From NCBI GenBank assembly GCA_026182355.1, contig JAPFBL010000068.1:1612001-1676000 (forward strand): DNA of 64,000 nt. The letters are read 5' to 3'. The DNA comes from Hermatobates lingyangjiaoensis. Taxonomy: Eukaryota > Arthropoda > Insecta > Hemiptera > Hermatobatidae. The position numbers were made by a program, and so were the translations under genes. The notes beneath the pieces are model-generated. The model searched no databases. It saw nothing but the letters and a program-made list of their open reading frames with translations, and was not told where the DNA came from. Every line of letters begins with the position of its first letter. The first letter of the stretch is position 1. Of the stretch, positions 23,950 to 33,879 are shown one piece after another.

Positions 23950-24896
23950 ATTTAACATTTTAGTATCAATCTATCAATCTTTAACCTTATTAAGTGTCAA
24001 TCTCAGTATCAATTGAGACTGAGAGTATTTCAGTACCAATATTGCACATTCTTAGCGAGTATTTCAACTTGATATAAAAAAAATTACCTTTTTATATTTT
24101 TAACTGAAATCTGTTGACACAATTTTAATTAAAATTGCTGCGGTTTTGGCTCTTTATTTGATAAGATTAAATATGCATAGGGTGGGGTTTTCGTAGAAAT
24201 TAAGCTTTAGGGTCAAAATGTTTGAAAACCCTTCTTCAATAGTGATAAACTTTGAGAGGCTTCTAATAAAATGTTATCGAATATTAAGTTTAAGGCAGTA
24301 AAATATATATTATGAATATTAAATGTTGAATATGATTAAATTAAATCTCTAAATATTTCAGAATATTGTCAATTAATTAATATGGTTCATGAATGAAGTT
24401 CACTTCCATTTCAAATGACTGACAAATGCATATTGAAATATAATGTTGCATACAAAAAGTATGCTTATATATTTCTATATTTATAATTTTTTTACAATTG
24501 TGCATACTTGTTGAGCTAGGTTTTAACTGTTAAATAATTATAATTTATTCAAATATCTATTTCTAATAAAATACATTAATATATGTGATGTCTCACACCA
24601 ACATATTAATCAGGCATATAAAGTTTAATGAAAATGCCAGCCGAATACTTTTTAAGGATCCAGCCAACTTCTAACAACCATTCAACTTCAAAATGATCCC
24701 ACAAAGAAATAAGAATCTATGACAAAAGTAGTCGGTTTACTGTGGGCAGGCCAAGAGAGAAGGGAGTTCCCACTACCTCTGATCAAATTGTGAGCTAAGA
24801 TCAAATCTATTATGATTCAAAGAATGAAACCGACAAAAGAAAGAATCGTATGAGTTAAAATAGCAAAAGAATTTTGAGCTTTTCGATTAATGGAGT

Positions 24897-24900
<4 letters not shown>
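23950..24900. other. No recognisable feature
   Basis: AT-rich DNA with no coding similarity. Confidence 0.5.

Positions 24901-24901
<1 letters not shown>

Positions 24902-24929
<28 letters not shown>
24902..24929 (+). repeat. (TA)n microsatellite
   Basis: Pure dinucleotide run bordering the PLE fragment that follows. Confidence 0.95.
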
Positions 24930-24932
<3 letters not shown>

Positions 24933-25092
24933 GTTGAATTGAAATTTGCAGCAACCTCTGCATTTACGACTTTTTTTCTGATTATTCTTCTTTCATTTTA
25001 CCACAAAATGAAAGAAGGATAATAAGAAAATTTGAGACAGTCAGTAAAAAAGTTGTAAATGCAGAGGCTGCTGCATATTTCAATTCAACATC
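24930..25092 (+). pseudogene. PLE N-terminal block, inverted duplicate
   Basis: The plus arm (about 25010-25120) translates as RIIRKFETVSKKVVNAEAAA then YFNSTSLKED. This is the block found at 63783-63929 (minus, KLVNAEAAAYFN) and 47410-47643. The left arm (24930-25000) is an inverted copy with matching GCAGCAACCTCTGCATTTAC. It lies between two (TA)n arrays immediately left of the large palindrome. The N-terminal PLE assignment is inference from recurrence beside PLE termini. Confidence 0.55.
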
Positions 25093-25131
25093 TTTAAAAG
25101 AAGATTCGCTGACCACCTATGCAAATATATA

Positions 25132-25136
<5 letters not shown>

Positions 25137-25174
<38 letters not shown>
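25137..25174 (+). repeat. (TA)n microsatellite, left flank of palindrome
   Basis: Pure TA run, paired with the TA run at 27598-27655 on the other side of the palindrome. Confidence 0.95.
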
Positions 25175-25178
<4 letters not shown>

Positions 25179-25274
25179 ACTAATAACTTCTCGACCGTGT
25201 GACAGATATACAACTAAAAAATGATTGATCGGGATGCGGTCAGTTTCTTCCACTTTTTAATTCAAACTCTCATT

Positions 25275-25314
25275 GCCGACGTTTCGATTTTATTCAAAAT
25301 CTTTTTCATAGGCC
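25275..25314 (-). ncRNA. Hammerhead-like element with altered core, family C (left)
   Basis: The minus strand reads GGC, CTATGAA, stem II GATTTT/AAAATC, GAA, ACGT, C, GGC. Stem II, GAA and the self-complementary ACGT are as in other families, but the CTGANGA box is replaced by CTATGAA. The mirror copy is at 27491-27530. Confidence 0.5.
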
Positions 25315-25646
25315 TACAAACAGAGGAAAACAAGAATTTTAATACGTACATTTTTAAAACACAAACAAAAGAAGTACACTATGAACATTAAATACAATCT
25401 TAAGTATTAGGATAACAATGACAGATAATAAAAAAGAGAAAAAGATGGAGTCTAACTATAAAAACAAAGTTTTTTTTTTTTTTTACAATGTACTTACATA
25501 AGTAGGAGTATTGGCAATTGAAGGAACTATTACATTTTCATTTCTGAACTAGTAATGACTCTTAAACTATTCAATGAAAACCGTTAATAACCGACTCTGT
25601 ACAGCTGATAAGCAGGTACCTATTGAACAAAATTTCACTAAATCTG

Positions 25647-26370
25647 TTAGGTATTCAAAATACTAGAATAAACACTATTTAAATTCGCTATATCGTTTCT
25701 ATGATTAATACAATTTTGATCTTTTTTAATGAATAGCATTTCAAGGGTTCTTCTTCTATGTTCGTCCTGTTCTTTACTCATAACGGTTGTTCCATCAAAG
25801 TCAAATGTATGTCCTTCATTTATTGAATGATATGCTAATGCTGTGGCATTAATCTTTTTTGTTCTAACAGAGTATTTATGTTGATATATCCTTTCTTTTA
25901 ACAATCTACTGGTTTCACCAAAATACTTCTTATTACATTCTATACATTTTATAGAATAAATAATATTACTTTCTAAATCTTTTGGTATCTTGTCTTTTAA
26001 ATTAGAAAATAATAATTTTACTTTTTGTTTATTATAATATGCTAAATTGATTTCTGGTAAGTTCCTTTTTAACAGTTTTTGAATATTTTGTGATAGCCCT
26101 TCAATAAATGGGAATTTGAAATATCTTTTATTCATCATTTGATGGTTATCAGTAGTTCTTTCCATGTGTTCCGTCTGTTCTCTTAAATACTTTCTCCAAA
26201 TGCGTTCTATTAGATTTCCTGGGTAAGAGTTTTTTTCCAACAGGAATTTCACCTTTTTCTTATTTTCCTTTAAAAAACACGGGCTGCTAATATCTATCAC
26301 CTTTTTTATTAAGTTTTTTACACAATTCAATTTTTGACTTACAGCATGTGATGAATAATAATTCAATATT
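25647..26370 (-). pseudogene. PLE RT-thumb plus GIY-YIG endonuclease (left arm)
   Basis: The frame is open from the palindrome centre to the stop at 25647-25649, and its protein is identical to the right-arm copy. The order is RT thumb (residues about 1-62), conserved linker RYFKFPFIEGLSQ (81-93), then the endonuclease: NIIY (134-137), CIEC (141-144), YFGET (148-152), R159, H163, H180, H186 and E209. The frame continues into the spacer to 26423 only by chance. No ATG stands at a plausible start and the RT fingers and palm are missing, so this is a 5'-truncated copy rather than a gene. If translated it could give only the endonuclease end. Confidence 0.85.
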
Positions 26371-26436
26371 CCAATAATAGTAATAATAATAATATTATTA
26401 TCCAATAATAGTAAACCAACCAATTCAGGGAGAATA

Positions 26437-27156
26437 TTGAATTATTATTCATCACATGCTGTAAGTCAAAAATTGAATTGTGTAAAAAACTTAATAAAAA
26501 AGGTGATAGATATTAGCAGCCCGTGTTTTTTAAAGGAAAATAAGAAAAAGGTGAAATTCCTGTTGGAAAAAAACTCTTACCCAGGAAATCTAATAGAACG
26601 CATTTGGAGAAAGTATTTAAGAGAACAGACGGAACACATGGAAAGAACTACTGATAACCATCAAATGATGAATAAAAGATATTTCAAATTCCCATTTATT
26701 GAAGGGCTATCACAAAATATTCAAAAACTGTTAAAAAGGAACTTACCAGAAATCAATTTAGCATATTATAATAAACAAAAAGTAAAATTATTATTTTCTA
26801 ATTTAAAAGACAAGATACCAAAAGATTTAGAAAGTAATATTATTTATTCTATAAAATGTATAGAATGTAATAAGAAGTATTTTGGTGAAACCAGTAGATT
26901 GTTAAAAGAAAGGATATATCAACATAAATACTCTGTTAGAACAAAAAAGATTAATGCCACAGCATTAGCATATCATTCAATAAATGAAGGACATACATTT
27001 GACTTTGATGGAACAACCGTTATGAGTAAAGAACAGGACGAACATAGAAGAAGAACCCTTGAAATGCTATTCATTAAAAAAGATCAAAATTGTATTAATC
27101 ATAGAAACGATATAGCGAATTTAAATAGTGTTTATTCTAGTATTTTGAATACCTAA
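26437..27156 (+). pseudogene. PLE RT-thumb plus GIY-YIG endonuclease (right arm)
   Basis: A 239-codon open frame starting within the truncation point; the first codon shown is TTG, so no true start is present. Domains in order: RT thumb (KVKFLLEKNSYPGNLIERIW), linker (RYFKFPFIEG, INLAYYNKQKVKLLFSNLKD), and GIY-YIG nuclease with the PLE-specific Cys pair CIEC between the NIIY and YFG halves, the conserved Arg and His of LKERIYQH, His180/His186, and the metal-binding Glu in RRTLEM. In PLEs this nuclease nicks the target for primed reverse transcription. All motif residues look intact, unlike the decayed homologue at 6900-7430. Confidence 0.88.
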
Positions 27157-27490
27157 CAGATTTAGTGAAATTTTGTTCAATAGGTACCTGCTTATCAGCT
27201 GTACAGAGTCGGTTATTAACGGTTTTCATTGAATAGTTTAAGAGTCATTACTAGTTCAGAAATGAAAATGTAATAGTTCCTTCAATTGCCAATACTCCTA
27301 CTTATGTAAGTACATTGTAAAAAAAAAAAAAAAAACTTTGTTTTTATAGTTAGACTCCATCTTTTTCTCTTTTTTATTATCTGTCATTGTTATCCTAATA
27401 CTTAAGATTGTATTTAATGTTCATAGTGTACTTCTTTTGTTTGTGTTTTAAAAATGTACGTATTAAAATTCTTGTTTTCCTCTGTTTGTA

Positions 27491-27530
27491 GGCCTATGAA
27501 AAAGATTTTGAATAAAATCGAAACGTCGGC
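27491..27530 (+). ncRNA. Hammerhead-like element with altered core, family C (right)
   Basis: GGC, CTATGAA, stem II GATTTT/AAAATC, GAA, ACGT, C, GGC. Exact mirror of 25275-25314. It lies about 335 bp past the endonuclease stop and is followed by the AATGAGAGTTTGAATT tail and (TA)n. Confidence 0.5.
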
Positions 27531-27597
27531 AATGAGAGTTTGAATTAAAAAGTGGAAGAAACTGACCGCATCCCGATCAATCATTTTTTAGTTGTAT

Positions 27598-27655
<58 letters not shown>
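27598..27655 (+). repeat. (TA)n microsatellite, right flank of palindrome
   Basis: Two TA blocks separated by a single TT/AT step. It appears to be the target or product of PLE insertion. Confidence 0.95.
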
Positions 27656-27659
<4 letters not shown>

Positions 27660-27699
27660 AAAAATATGTTCATATTGGCCATATAAATAGGTCATAAAA

Positions 27700-27790
27700 A
27701 TAGGACCATATTGGTCATTACTGTTAACGATGTCTGTTTACGGGAAGGACTACTACCAAAATTTACCAATATATATACATACATATATAG
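27700..27790 (+). pseudogene. PLE N-terminal block fragment
   Basis: Translates as ITVNDVCLREGLLPKFTNIY and runs on into TYIYR encoded by the TA-rich repeat. The CLREGLLPKxTNIY segment recurs at 46510-46570 (CLNEGLLPKYTNI) and 47500-47560 (YLRENLLCTL). A family D terminus follows within 40 bp. Confidence 0.55.
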
Positions 27791-27821
27791 AGTCGTTATC
27801 AGCTTTTGGAGCGATTCACAT

Positions 27822-27858
27822 CTATTCCTGACGACGAGGATATCGAAATATAGTAGTG
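27822..27858 (+). ncRNA. Hammerhead ribozyme candidate, family D
   Basis: CTGACGA (27828-27834), short stem II GA/TC within CGAGGATATC, GAA (27845-27847), self-complementary ATAT (27848-27851), A, then GTAG. The core boxes and AUA cleavage triplet are complete; stem I is imperfect. The 3' tail TTTCTTTTCTATGTGTTCTT is shared with 39298-39405 and 48720-48860. Confidence 0.6.
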
Positions 27859-27959
27859 AGTTCAGTAATTTCTTTTCTATGTGTTCTTTTGAAAATTCTA
27901 GTTTATATATATATATTAAAGGTAAAATTTAAATCTCATTCAAATGGATTGTGGTAATG

Positions 27960-28425
27960 AAAAACAGCTGGAAGCAAAAAAAAAAATAAATTCCGTTTTT
28001 ATACTGTAATCTACTCTTTTACCAACTCAACATTGAATAAGTACCATCTAATTAACAATGATTTTAAAATATAACATTGGTCTATCTTCTGAGCAGCCAG
28101 TCCTTTATTATTTTTTTGAAAATATATTTATCTGTAGGAAAAACTGTGGTTACCATTAAAATATAAATATTTGTTAGGATGGAGACATGAATTTGAATTC
28201 AATGAAATACAACTTTAGAATATTATATACAATATTACTTGTTACCTATTCCTGTTTGAATTCCATACGGGGATTAATAATCAAATGGTACAATCCGTCT
28301 GCTTTATTATTGATCTCCCATTTCGAACAAACCGATATTTGTATTTACTTAATCGTTTATTAAGGTATACAAATAATTAGAATGATTTAATTAAAAATGA
28401 ATATTGAATGGTTTGGATTGGTGGC
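27960..28425. other. No recognisable feature
   Basis: AT-rich DNA. No coding similarity or repeat family recognised. Confidence 0.5.
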
Positions 28426-28427
28426 GG

Positions 28428-28745
28428 AGTGAAAAGCTTAATCACCAGGCAGCTCGGAGGCGTGCTTGCTTGGTCCATTATGCGGCGGAGCGCAGCACTG
28501 AATGGATAATCCAATAAAACGATCCGTCCTTTTTAAACAGTCGGCATTCAAAACCAATTTCCATGGCGGCATTAGCAAAGCAAATTGCAATATGAAAAGC
28601 ATTAATGTTCCACAACAAGAATAGATTGCTCGCGATTGTAATAACCAATTTCCGTATGTTTCACATGGAACCAACGCGGGATAATGGCTGGAGTCAGCCG
28701 CAAGTCGATATTCACCGCAAGCACACTTTTATGTAGATCCCAGTT
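28428..28745. promoter_or_regulatory. Candidate conserved non-coding island
   Basis: A sharp rise in GC and complexity over about 300 bp, without relatives in the window. It includes CCAATAAAACGATC (Cdx/posterior-Hox-like TTTTATTGG on the minus strand), AAATTGCAATATGAAAAGC (POU-like) and GCATTAATG. Two minus-strand frames (28438-28674, 28602-28826) overlap in different phases and resemble no protein family. Regulatory function is inference. Confidence 0.35.
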
Positions 28746-29075
28746 CAAAGTATAACCCTGGTTTGTGTTAAGCACTAACTTGTGACACTTTTGGATGCTT
28801 TTATAGCCCAAAGCAGAAGCATACATATGATTTAAACGTGAAATACATTTTATCTACTAATAAACGCAGTATTCCCTAAATAGAGTTTAAATTTCTCACA
28901 ACTTGAAGAAATGGCTTGTGCATTCGCTTCCTTTCTCTGCTCATGATGGTCAATGAAATCTTGAGGTTTCCCCCTTTGATCTGCTCCGCCTTGGTCCTCA
29001 CTGGACGAATATCGCTATATTAGGGTTGCTACCGCTTGTAGCTTCCCATTGCTGTCGCTGTACTGTTTGTACCCC

Positions 29076-29240
29076 CCTCAGTTCTTTTTCAAATTTATCT
29101 ATTCATTCTTTCGTCTCTTTAGTCTTTTTTTGGACCATTTTCTTTTCAATTCTCTCTTCTTTTGTCCTTTTCTTTCATTTTTTGTTTTCTCTTCTTATTT
29201 ACAACTCTTCACTGTTCTCCTTCTCCCTTTATTTTCCCCA
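29076..29240 (+). repeat. Polypyrimidine tract
   Basis: About 165 bp dominated by T and C (CTTTCGTCTCTTTAGTCTTT and similar). Two overlapping Phe/Leu/Ser-rich frames here (29026-29295, 29049-29267) are a composition effect. Confidence 0.75.
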
Positions 29241-29307
29241 CTGTATTTATGGATACCAATCAGATGATTATAATAAAAATGTGCCAATCATATGACTATA
29301 TAGCGTA

Positions 29308-29309
<2 letters not shown>

Positions 29310-29340
<31 letters not shown>
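29310..29340 (+). repeat. (TA)n microsatellite
   Basis: Pure TA run bounding the family A palindrome. Confidence 0.95.
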
Positions 29341-29344
<4 letters not shown>

Positions 29345-29408
29345 GATTTCACATAAACACGTGAAACAACAATCAATGATCAAACCACAATAAGAAATGG
29401 GAAAACAA

Positions 29409-29451
29409 GACTAAGATCTTTCAACCGTAACAAGCGGTCTTCGTCAGAGTC
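29409..29451 (-). ncRNA. Hammerhead ribozyme candidate, family A (intact)
   Basis: Minus strand: stem I GACT/AGTC. Core CTGACGA and GAA. Stem II AGACCG/CGGTT with a bulged A and loop CTTGTTA. Stem III is the self-complementary AGATCT, and cleavage triplet CUU. Every conserved core base is present. The short stem III suggests activity as a dimer or tandem. Confidence 0.75.
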
Positions 29452-29485
29452 AAAAACCCAAATCTGAAATTTGAGTTGGGTTTTT

Positions 29486-29528
29486 GACTCTGACGAAGAC
29501 CGCTTGTTACGGTTGAAAGATCTTAGTC
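29486..29528 (+). ncRNA. Hammerhead ribozyme candidate, family A (intact mirror copy)
   Basis: Same 43 bases as the reverse complement of 29409-29451, with all core positions intact. Confidence 0.75.
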
Positions 29529-29564
29529 TTGTTTTCCCATTTCTTATTGTGGTTTGATCATTGA

Positions 29565-29582
29565 TTATATATATATATATAT
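29565..29582 (+). repeat. (TA)n microsatellite
   Basis: TA run immediately right of the family A palindrome. More AT-rich repeats follow to 29655. Confidence 0.9.
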
Positions 29583-29681
29583 ACATTATTATTATTGTAT
29601 ATATAATTATTTATATTTATTAATATTATTAAATATTAAATATATATATATATAATAAATTATTACGCTGTTTGTTTCAGA

Positions 29682-30085
29682 CCACTCTTTATTCACATGT
29701 TTTGAGATTTCTTAAGGGTTTTGGTCTGGATATTAAAAAACGCTTCTTCGAAAACGTTTCGACATATATTTATGCCCTCCTCAGGGCTGGAAAGTCTGTT
29801 GTGTATCCTTGTTTTTTTTTTCATTTGTATAAACTTCTCTACACATTAAATAAATAACGGGTAGGGCTTAACAGGACAAACCTACAGGACAATGTGAAGC
29901 CCTAGCAACTGTCCGTTATTTATTTAATATGTAGAGAAGTTTATACAAATGGAAAAAACAAGGATACACAACAGACTTTAAAACCCTGAGGAGGACATAA
30001 ATATATGTCGAAACGTTGGAGAAGAAGCGTTTTTGAATATCCAGACCAAAACCTTCAAGAAATCTGAAAACCTGTACATAATAAA
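29682..30085. repeat. Inverted pair of family B' termini, about 175-bp arms
   Basis: The left arm (about 29682-29862) and right arm (about 29910-30085) are diverged inverted copies around a spacer of about 48 bp. Shared segments include AGAAGTTTATACAAATGRAA, the hammerhead region and ATCCAGACCAAAACC. Confidence 0.85.
29982..30024 (+). ncRNA. Hammerhead ribozyme candidate, family B'
   Basis: CTGAGGA (29986-29992), strong stem II GACATA/TATGTC with loop AAA or similar, GAA (30010-30012), self-complementary ACGT, T, then GG. The core is complete. Stem I is only two clear pairs (CC/GG). The minus-strand partner near 29750-29800 also keeps CTGAGGA and GAAACGT. Confidence 0.65.
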
Positions 30086-30089
30086 ATTA

Positions 30090-31400
30090 TAATAGTTCTT
30101 TTTCCTGCACGTCTAGTGATAGTATTTACCGTCTACACCGTACTCGGTGTGATACATTCTTTGCAGGTTTAACATGCCACTATGTTAAGCCTATGTTTGA
30201 ATAATCATAGGTCCTCGCACTTAAAGTTGACATTGAAAATTGTTGTATTATTTTAGGAATCATAGAAATAATTTTTCCTTTATGAGAAGCTGAAATATCA
30301 ATTTTTAATATTATTCATTGCTCTTCAGAAGTACTTTAAGTATAATATTAAAAAGTTGTAAAAATACAAGTTCTGATCATTAAAACTTGATGAAATATTT
30401 AAGTTACTTTATTAAATGAGGATGAAGTGAAGACAAGGTATTAGGCTGTGTTTTGATGTATTTGGCACAGTCAAAATCTTAAATCTTACCTATTTTGCTG
30501 TGGTTTATTTAATATTAAAATGGCTTTTTAAATTAACAGAAGCTTTTTCACAGAGGAGGAAAAAAGTTAGTTAGTCATTCCATATAAAATTAAACACAGT
30601 AATTAAATTGTTTTTTTCCCTTTAATCTTTTATGCGATTATCATTTCAAGATTTCTTCTTCGATAATGTTAAGGTTAAATGATTAAGCAAAAAAAAGGAG
30701 CTTTTGTAATAATGGGCAAAAATTGAATTACAGCCTTCTTTTAATTATTGAGTCTACATAAAGAAAACACAAGAAAGATAATGGTTTAAACTCTTAGAAA
30801 TTACTTAAGAAGTAGGAAGATTAAACTGATTTGCATATTTGATGGTCCAAAAATCCGGGGGCCCTTACATATCGTTTTATGTATACCATATAAATAATAC
30901 ATTTAAAAAACACATCTAAAAAGCAATTTCACGTTTTTTAAATTTTTTTAGTAGCTTCCAGTTTTTTAAAACTAGTGTGTCGATAATAAAAATAAATTTT
31001 ACAGTTGTGATGAGACGACTGATAATAAGTACAACAGTAAAAACACTAAAAAGTGTTTCTTTACTACTCGTAATTCAGCACCTCAGGAAAAATTTAAAAT
31101 TTATAGAAGAATTTTCAAATAAAAGTTTATAAAGATGAGATTAGCATTAAAATTTTAAATATATGTTTACATAAAAGCTTGCTTGCAGCACTCACAAGTA
31201 AATAATGATAAATAAAAATTAAAAATATGAAAATAATATGTATATAATATAACTTTTTTTTTAATTTTTATTTTAATTTCTTAAAAAATGTTATTTCAAT
31301 GGTATTCTTATTATTAAGAATTGTTTGCTTATATTTATACTAAACTTAAATTTGTTTTTCAATTAAAATTATTTGAAATTTGAAAAAATTACTATTTTAA
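30090..31400. other. No recognisable feature
   Basis: AT-rich DNA. No coding similarity or repeat family recognised. Confidence 0.5.
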
Positions 31401-31404
31401 ATAT

Positions 31405-31440
31405 ATGGAGTGGTCTATACTCAACTTTACTATAAGAAAG
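31405..31440 (+). repeat. Dispersed end motif of the 9.4-kb element family
   Basis: GGAGTGGTCTATACTCAACTTTACTATAAG matches in inverted orientation the right end at 11810-11849. Other copies are near 44068, 51930 (minus) and 58313. Confidence 0.65.
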
Positions 31441-31913
31441 CATAACACTAATCTCGTAAACAATCAATTTCGTTTTTGTTTTATTTACATTTGGTTTTCA
31501 TGTAGAAATAACATTAAATTCTTTGGTAATGTCTTATAAATCTTATAGATAATAGATTTAATTATTTCAATTGTTTTGTAATAGCTCTGTCCATTATTAA
31601 CCTAGAACAATCGGACATGCTATTATTAAACCTATGGCACGAGTTTCATCGTACATCTGTTGTACTGTACTTTTATGACCATTCTAATATGAAATTTAGA
31701 TTTCAAGTTATTAATGAATTTCATGTTGTCCTTAAGTATCTCACACTTTTGCTGTTTTTAAGTAAAATTTGCTAAAGTATATATTCGAGACCTACTTTCA
31801 CTATTCATGAGAGAGTGTTTTAGCTGTAAATATATATATCCGGGCCTTCTACCTGAACCAATCTATCAATAATTTAGAGATCGTTCTTCATGAGCTCAAA
31901 CGACATCCATACA
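31441..31913. other. No recognisable feature
   Basis: AT-rich DNA. No coding similarity or repeat family recognised. Confidence 0.45.
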
Positions 31914-31927
31914 CTATTTACCAAATA

Positions 31928-32250
31928 GGTTAGGTTAGGTTGCAGTGGCAGTTCCACAAGGGAACACACGTAGGCCGAGCATTGGCCCTTTGTGATACCA
32001 CACAATGAAGATTGATTCTACAGTGGGAGTCCTAAATTTTACCTAACTCAAATGTATTTAAAGGGGGGATCTTTAACGAGTACCTGACATCGTACAGGCT
32101 CGGGACCGACGGTTTAACGTCCTTCTCCGAGGGACGACGCGCTCAGATTTATTCACATCCTGCGTGAATAAATCGAGGGCCAGGTGAGGATCGAACCCCG
32201 GTCCTATCAGTTCAGAGGTGAGCACGTAACCACTGAGCTAGCCTGGCCCC
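31928..32250 (-). mobile_element. tRNA-derived SINE, copy 2 (full length)
   Basis: Minus orientation. A box TAGCTCAGTGG (complement of 32230-32240) is a perfect pol III match. B box GGTTCGATCCT is the complement of 32187-32197. A shared body of about 200 bp and a (CCTAA)n-type 3' tail follow. It is flanked by a 14-bp target-site duplication CTATTTACCAWATA (31914-31927 and 32251-32264) with one mismatch. Head similarity is to a tRNA, but it is not a gene: the acceptor stem is imperfect and the same unit recurs. Confidence 0.93.
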
Positions 32251-32264
32251 CTATTTACCATATA

Positions 32265-32995
32265 ACATTCCTCAAATTGTGTGGACACATTTTTAGCAAA
32301 CAAATAACACATTTTTGTCATATTAAGTACACTAAAAAAATACAATTTTGGTGGCGACCTTACTCCTTCATCTCGATATCAGGAAGTCAATTACAAAATT
32401 TGGTGATTATACCTTTTTTTCGTTTTTGGGATACTTTGCTCAAAGACACACATACACACACACACATAGACTAATTTCTAAAACTTATTTTATTGCACTG
32501 AGGGGACCTGAAAGCGTGTATTTTTTGTTTAATATCTTATCAAAGTAAGAAAAATTTCTTTAAACTTTTTTTGTTCATCATTAGAGAACATACTTTGGAA
32601 CACTTGACCCTGAAGGACAAAGCAATTTTTTCCCTTACAAAAAACCCCAAAAAATAGTAAATTTTGGATCTAAGTCTCAGGTATAGTATGAACTTGAATA
32701 TAAACTTTCTTGATCATAGCTAGTTTCGTTATTTTGGAGATATATTGCTCACAGCACACACACGCAGTTTATCCATTAATTTATATTAAATCATAGAATA
32801 GACTTAAGGTGGATCAGAAGGTGCTGCCTGTTACAGCCTGTGACTCATTCAATCAGTGGTTTCACTTATAAAGTATAAAAAGAATAAAATTTGTTATAAA
32901 GGTTTATGCATATAGTTTAACAAGCGAGAAAGTCAGTTATAGGATAAAGTAGAGGGTTAAAAAGGTGGCTGCAGTTAGTCTAGGCAACACAATAT
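32265..32995. other. No recognisable gene
   Basis: AT-rich DNA with a short (CA)n at 32447-32466. Two overlapping frames (32184-32474, 32348-32548) are chance, one starting inside the SINE. Confidence 0.5.
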
Positions 32996-33190
32996 AAAGT
33001 GTATAGGGAGAGAACGTGCCTTAAGCTGTCCCGCCCAATCTCTGCCTCACCATCAGCTTTGATATACCCCCCCGAACACCTACTTCCTTGCAACTGGCCC
33101 ATCAACCTCCGCCAACATCCACCTGCAAACAGTCCATTTCTCACTTCTCCCATAAAGAAATATCAGATACTGCAAAATAACAACAACAGC
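32996..33190. other. C-rich non-repetitive patch
   Basis: Composition shifts to C-rich on the plus strand (CCCGCCCAATCTCTGCCTCA and similar). A 72-codon Pro/Ser-rich frame spans it and resembles nothing known. Confidence 0.25.
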
Positions 33191-33534
33191 CCTGTAAAAT
33201 CTTATTTTGTTTGTTGAGAGAAATATTAAAAGTGTATTTTATCAGCTACTTTATGAAGAGAGTTAAATTAATTCTTCCAGTACAAACATGACATATCTTT
33301 TTAGTACCTTGTATTAAATCAAGGTCATAAAAGTATATGCAAATTTTGTTTATAACCCTTTATAAATATATCCAAACAATACCAAAATTTATTTCTTAAA
33401 TAAACTTCTTTCACCAAGATTTCATTTATTAAGAAAACTATATATATTATATTGTCTTATGGTGATAAATTTGTCAGTGTTTTTTAATCTGGTTTTGTAT
33501 TTTATTAAATAAACATTAAAGTCTAAATCACAGG

Positions 33535-33620
33535 AAGAAATTTAGAAACTGGACAATGATTTTTCAAGTAGGTAACAAGTCCTCGTCAGAGTTCAATAAT
33601 TCATCTTGTAATCCTAAGAG
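33535..33620 (-). repeat. Family A-like terminal remnant
   Basis: The minus strand reads GAACTCTGACGAGGACTTGT then CTACTTGAAAAATC. CTGACGA and a GAA box are recognisable, but stem III and stem I are lost. Confidence 0.5.
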
Positions 33621-33879
33621 AGACCCACTTTGTCTGACAACGTTTTTCCCGTGGTGTATTACATATATATGGTATACTTTTGGATATATATATTTTGAAA
33701 ACTTAACACCTATTTCATCTTTGATTACTTTTTCTGATATAATTAGAATTACTTATAATTTATTATTAAGCTCAGAAAAGAACCATAATGTAGTTTTGTA
33801 ATGAATAATGGTGAATACAACAGTAGAACATCGGAGAATAGATTTTTTTACTATCGCGGCATCTCAGGAAAACCGGAAA

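Larger units (their letters stand above)
25208..27597. mobile_element. 2.4-kb palindrome of two head-to-head PLE copies
   Basis: The left arm (25208-26370) and right arm (26433-27597) are reverse complements around a 62-bp spacer (26371-26432) containing (TAA)n. The clearest arm difference I found is one homopolymer (15 T near 25450-25465 versus 17 A near 27319-27335). Each arm is a 5'-truncated PLE: RT thumb, linker, GIY-YIG, 3' non-coding region, then a family C terminus. Coding strands diverge from the centre, so the truncated 5' ends are joined and the 3' ends face outward into (TA)n. Near-identity implies a recent origin, gene conversion, or an assembly fold-back artefact. Confidence 0.92.
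29371..29566. repeat. Perfectly paired family A PLE termini (98-bp arms)
   Basis: Inverted repeat centred at 29468.5, arms 29371-29468 and 29469-29566, mismatched only in a few bases at the tip. Each arm holds an intact family A hammerhead and the GTGGTTTGATCATTGATT end. The left side continues to a further TTTCACATAAACACGTGAAA hairpin end at 29346-29366. (TA)n lies on both sides. Confidence 0.9.

Noticed and set aside
23705..23950. His/Thr-rich minus-strand frame
   Set aside because: Direct translation of the (GT)n microsatellite.
26371..26436. N-terminal extension of the left-arm endonuclease frame (MVGLLLLDNN...)
   Set aside because: Encoded by the palindrome spacer only; absent from the right arm and unrelated to PLE sequence.
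28438..28826. Two minus-strand proteins in the 28.5-kb island
   Set aside because: Overlapping in different phases, no recognisable motif; island better explained as non-coding.
31928..32250. A tRNA gene on the minus strand
   Set aside because: A and B boxes are good, but the unit recurs with a shared 200-bp body and TSDs, so it is a SINE head.
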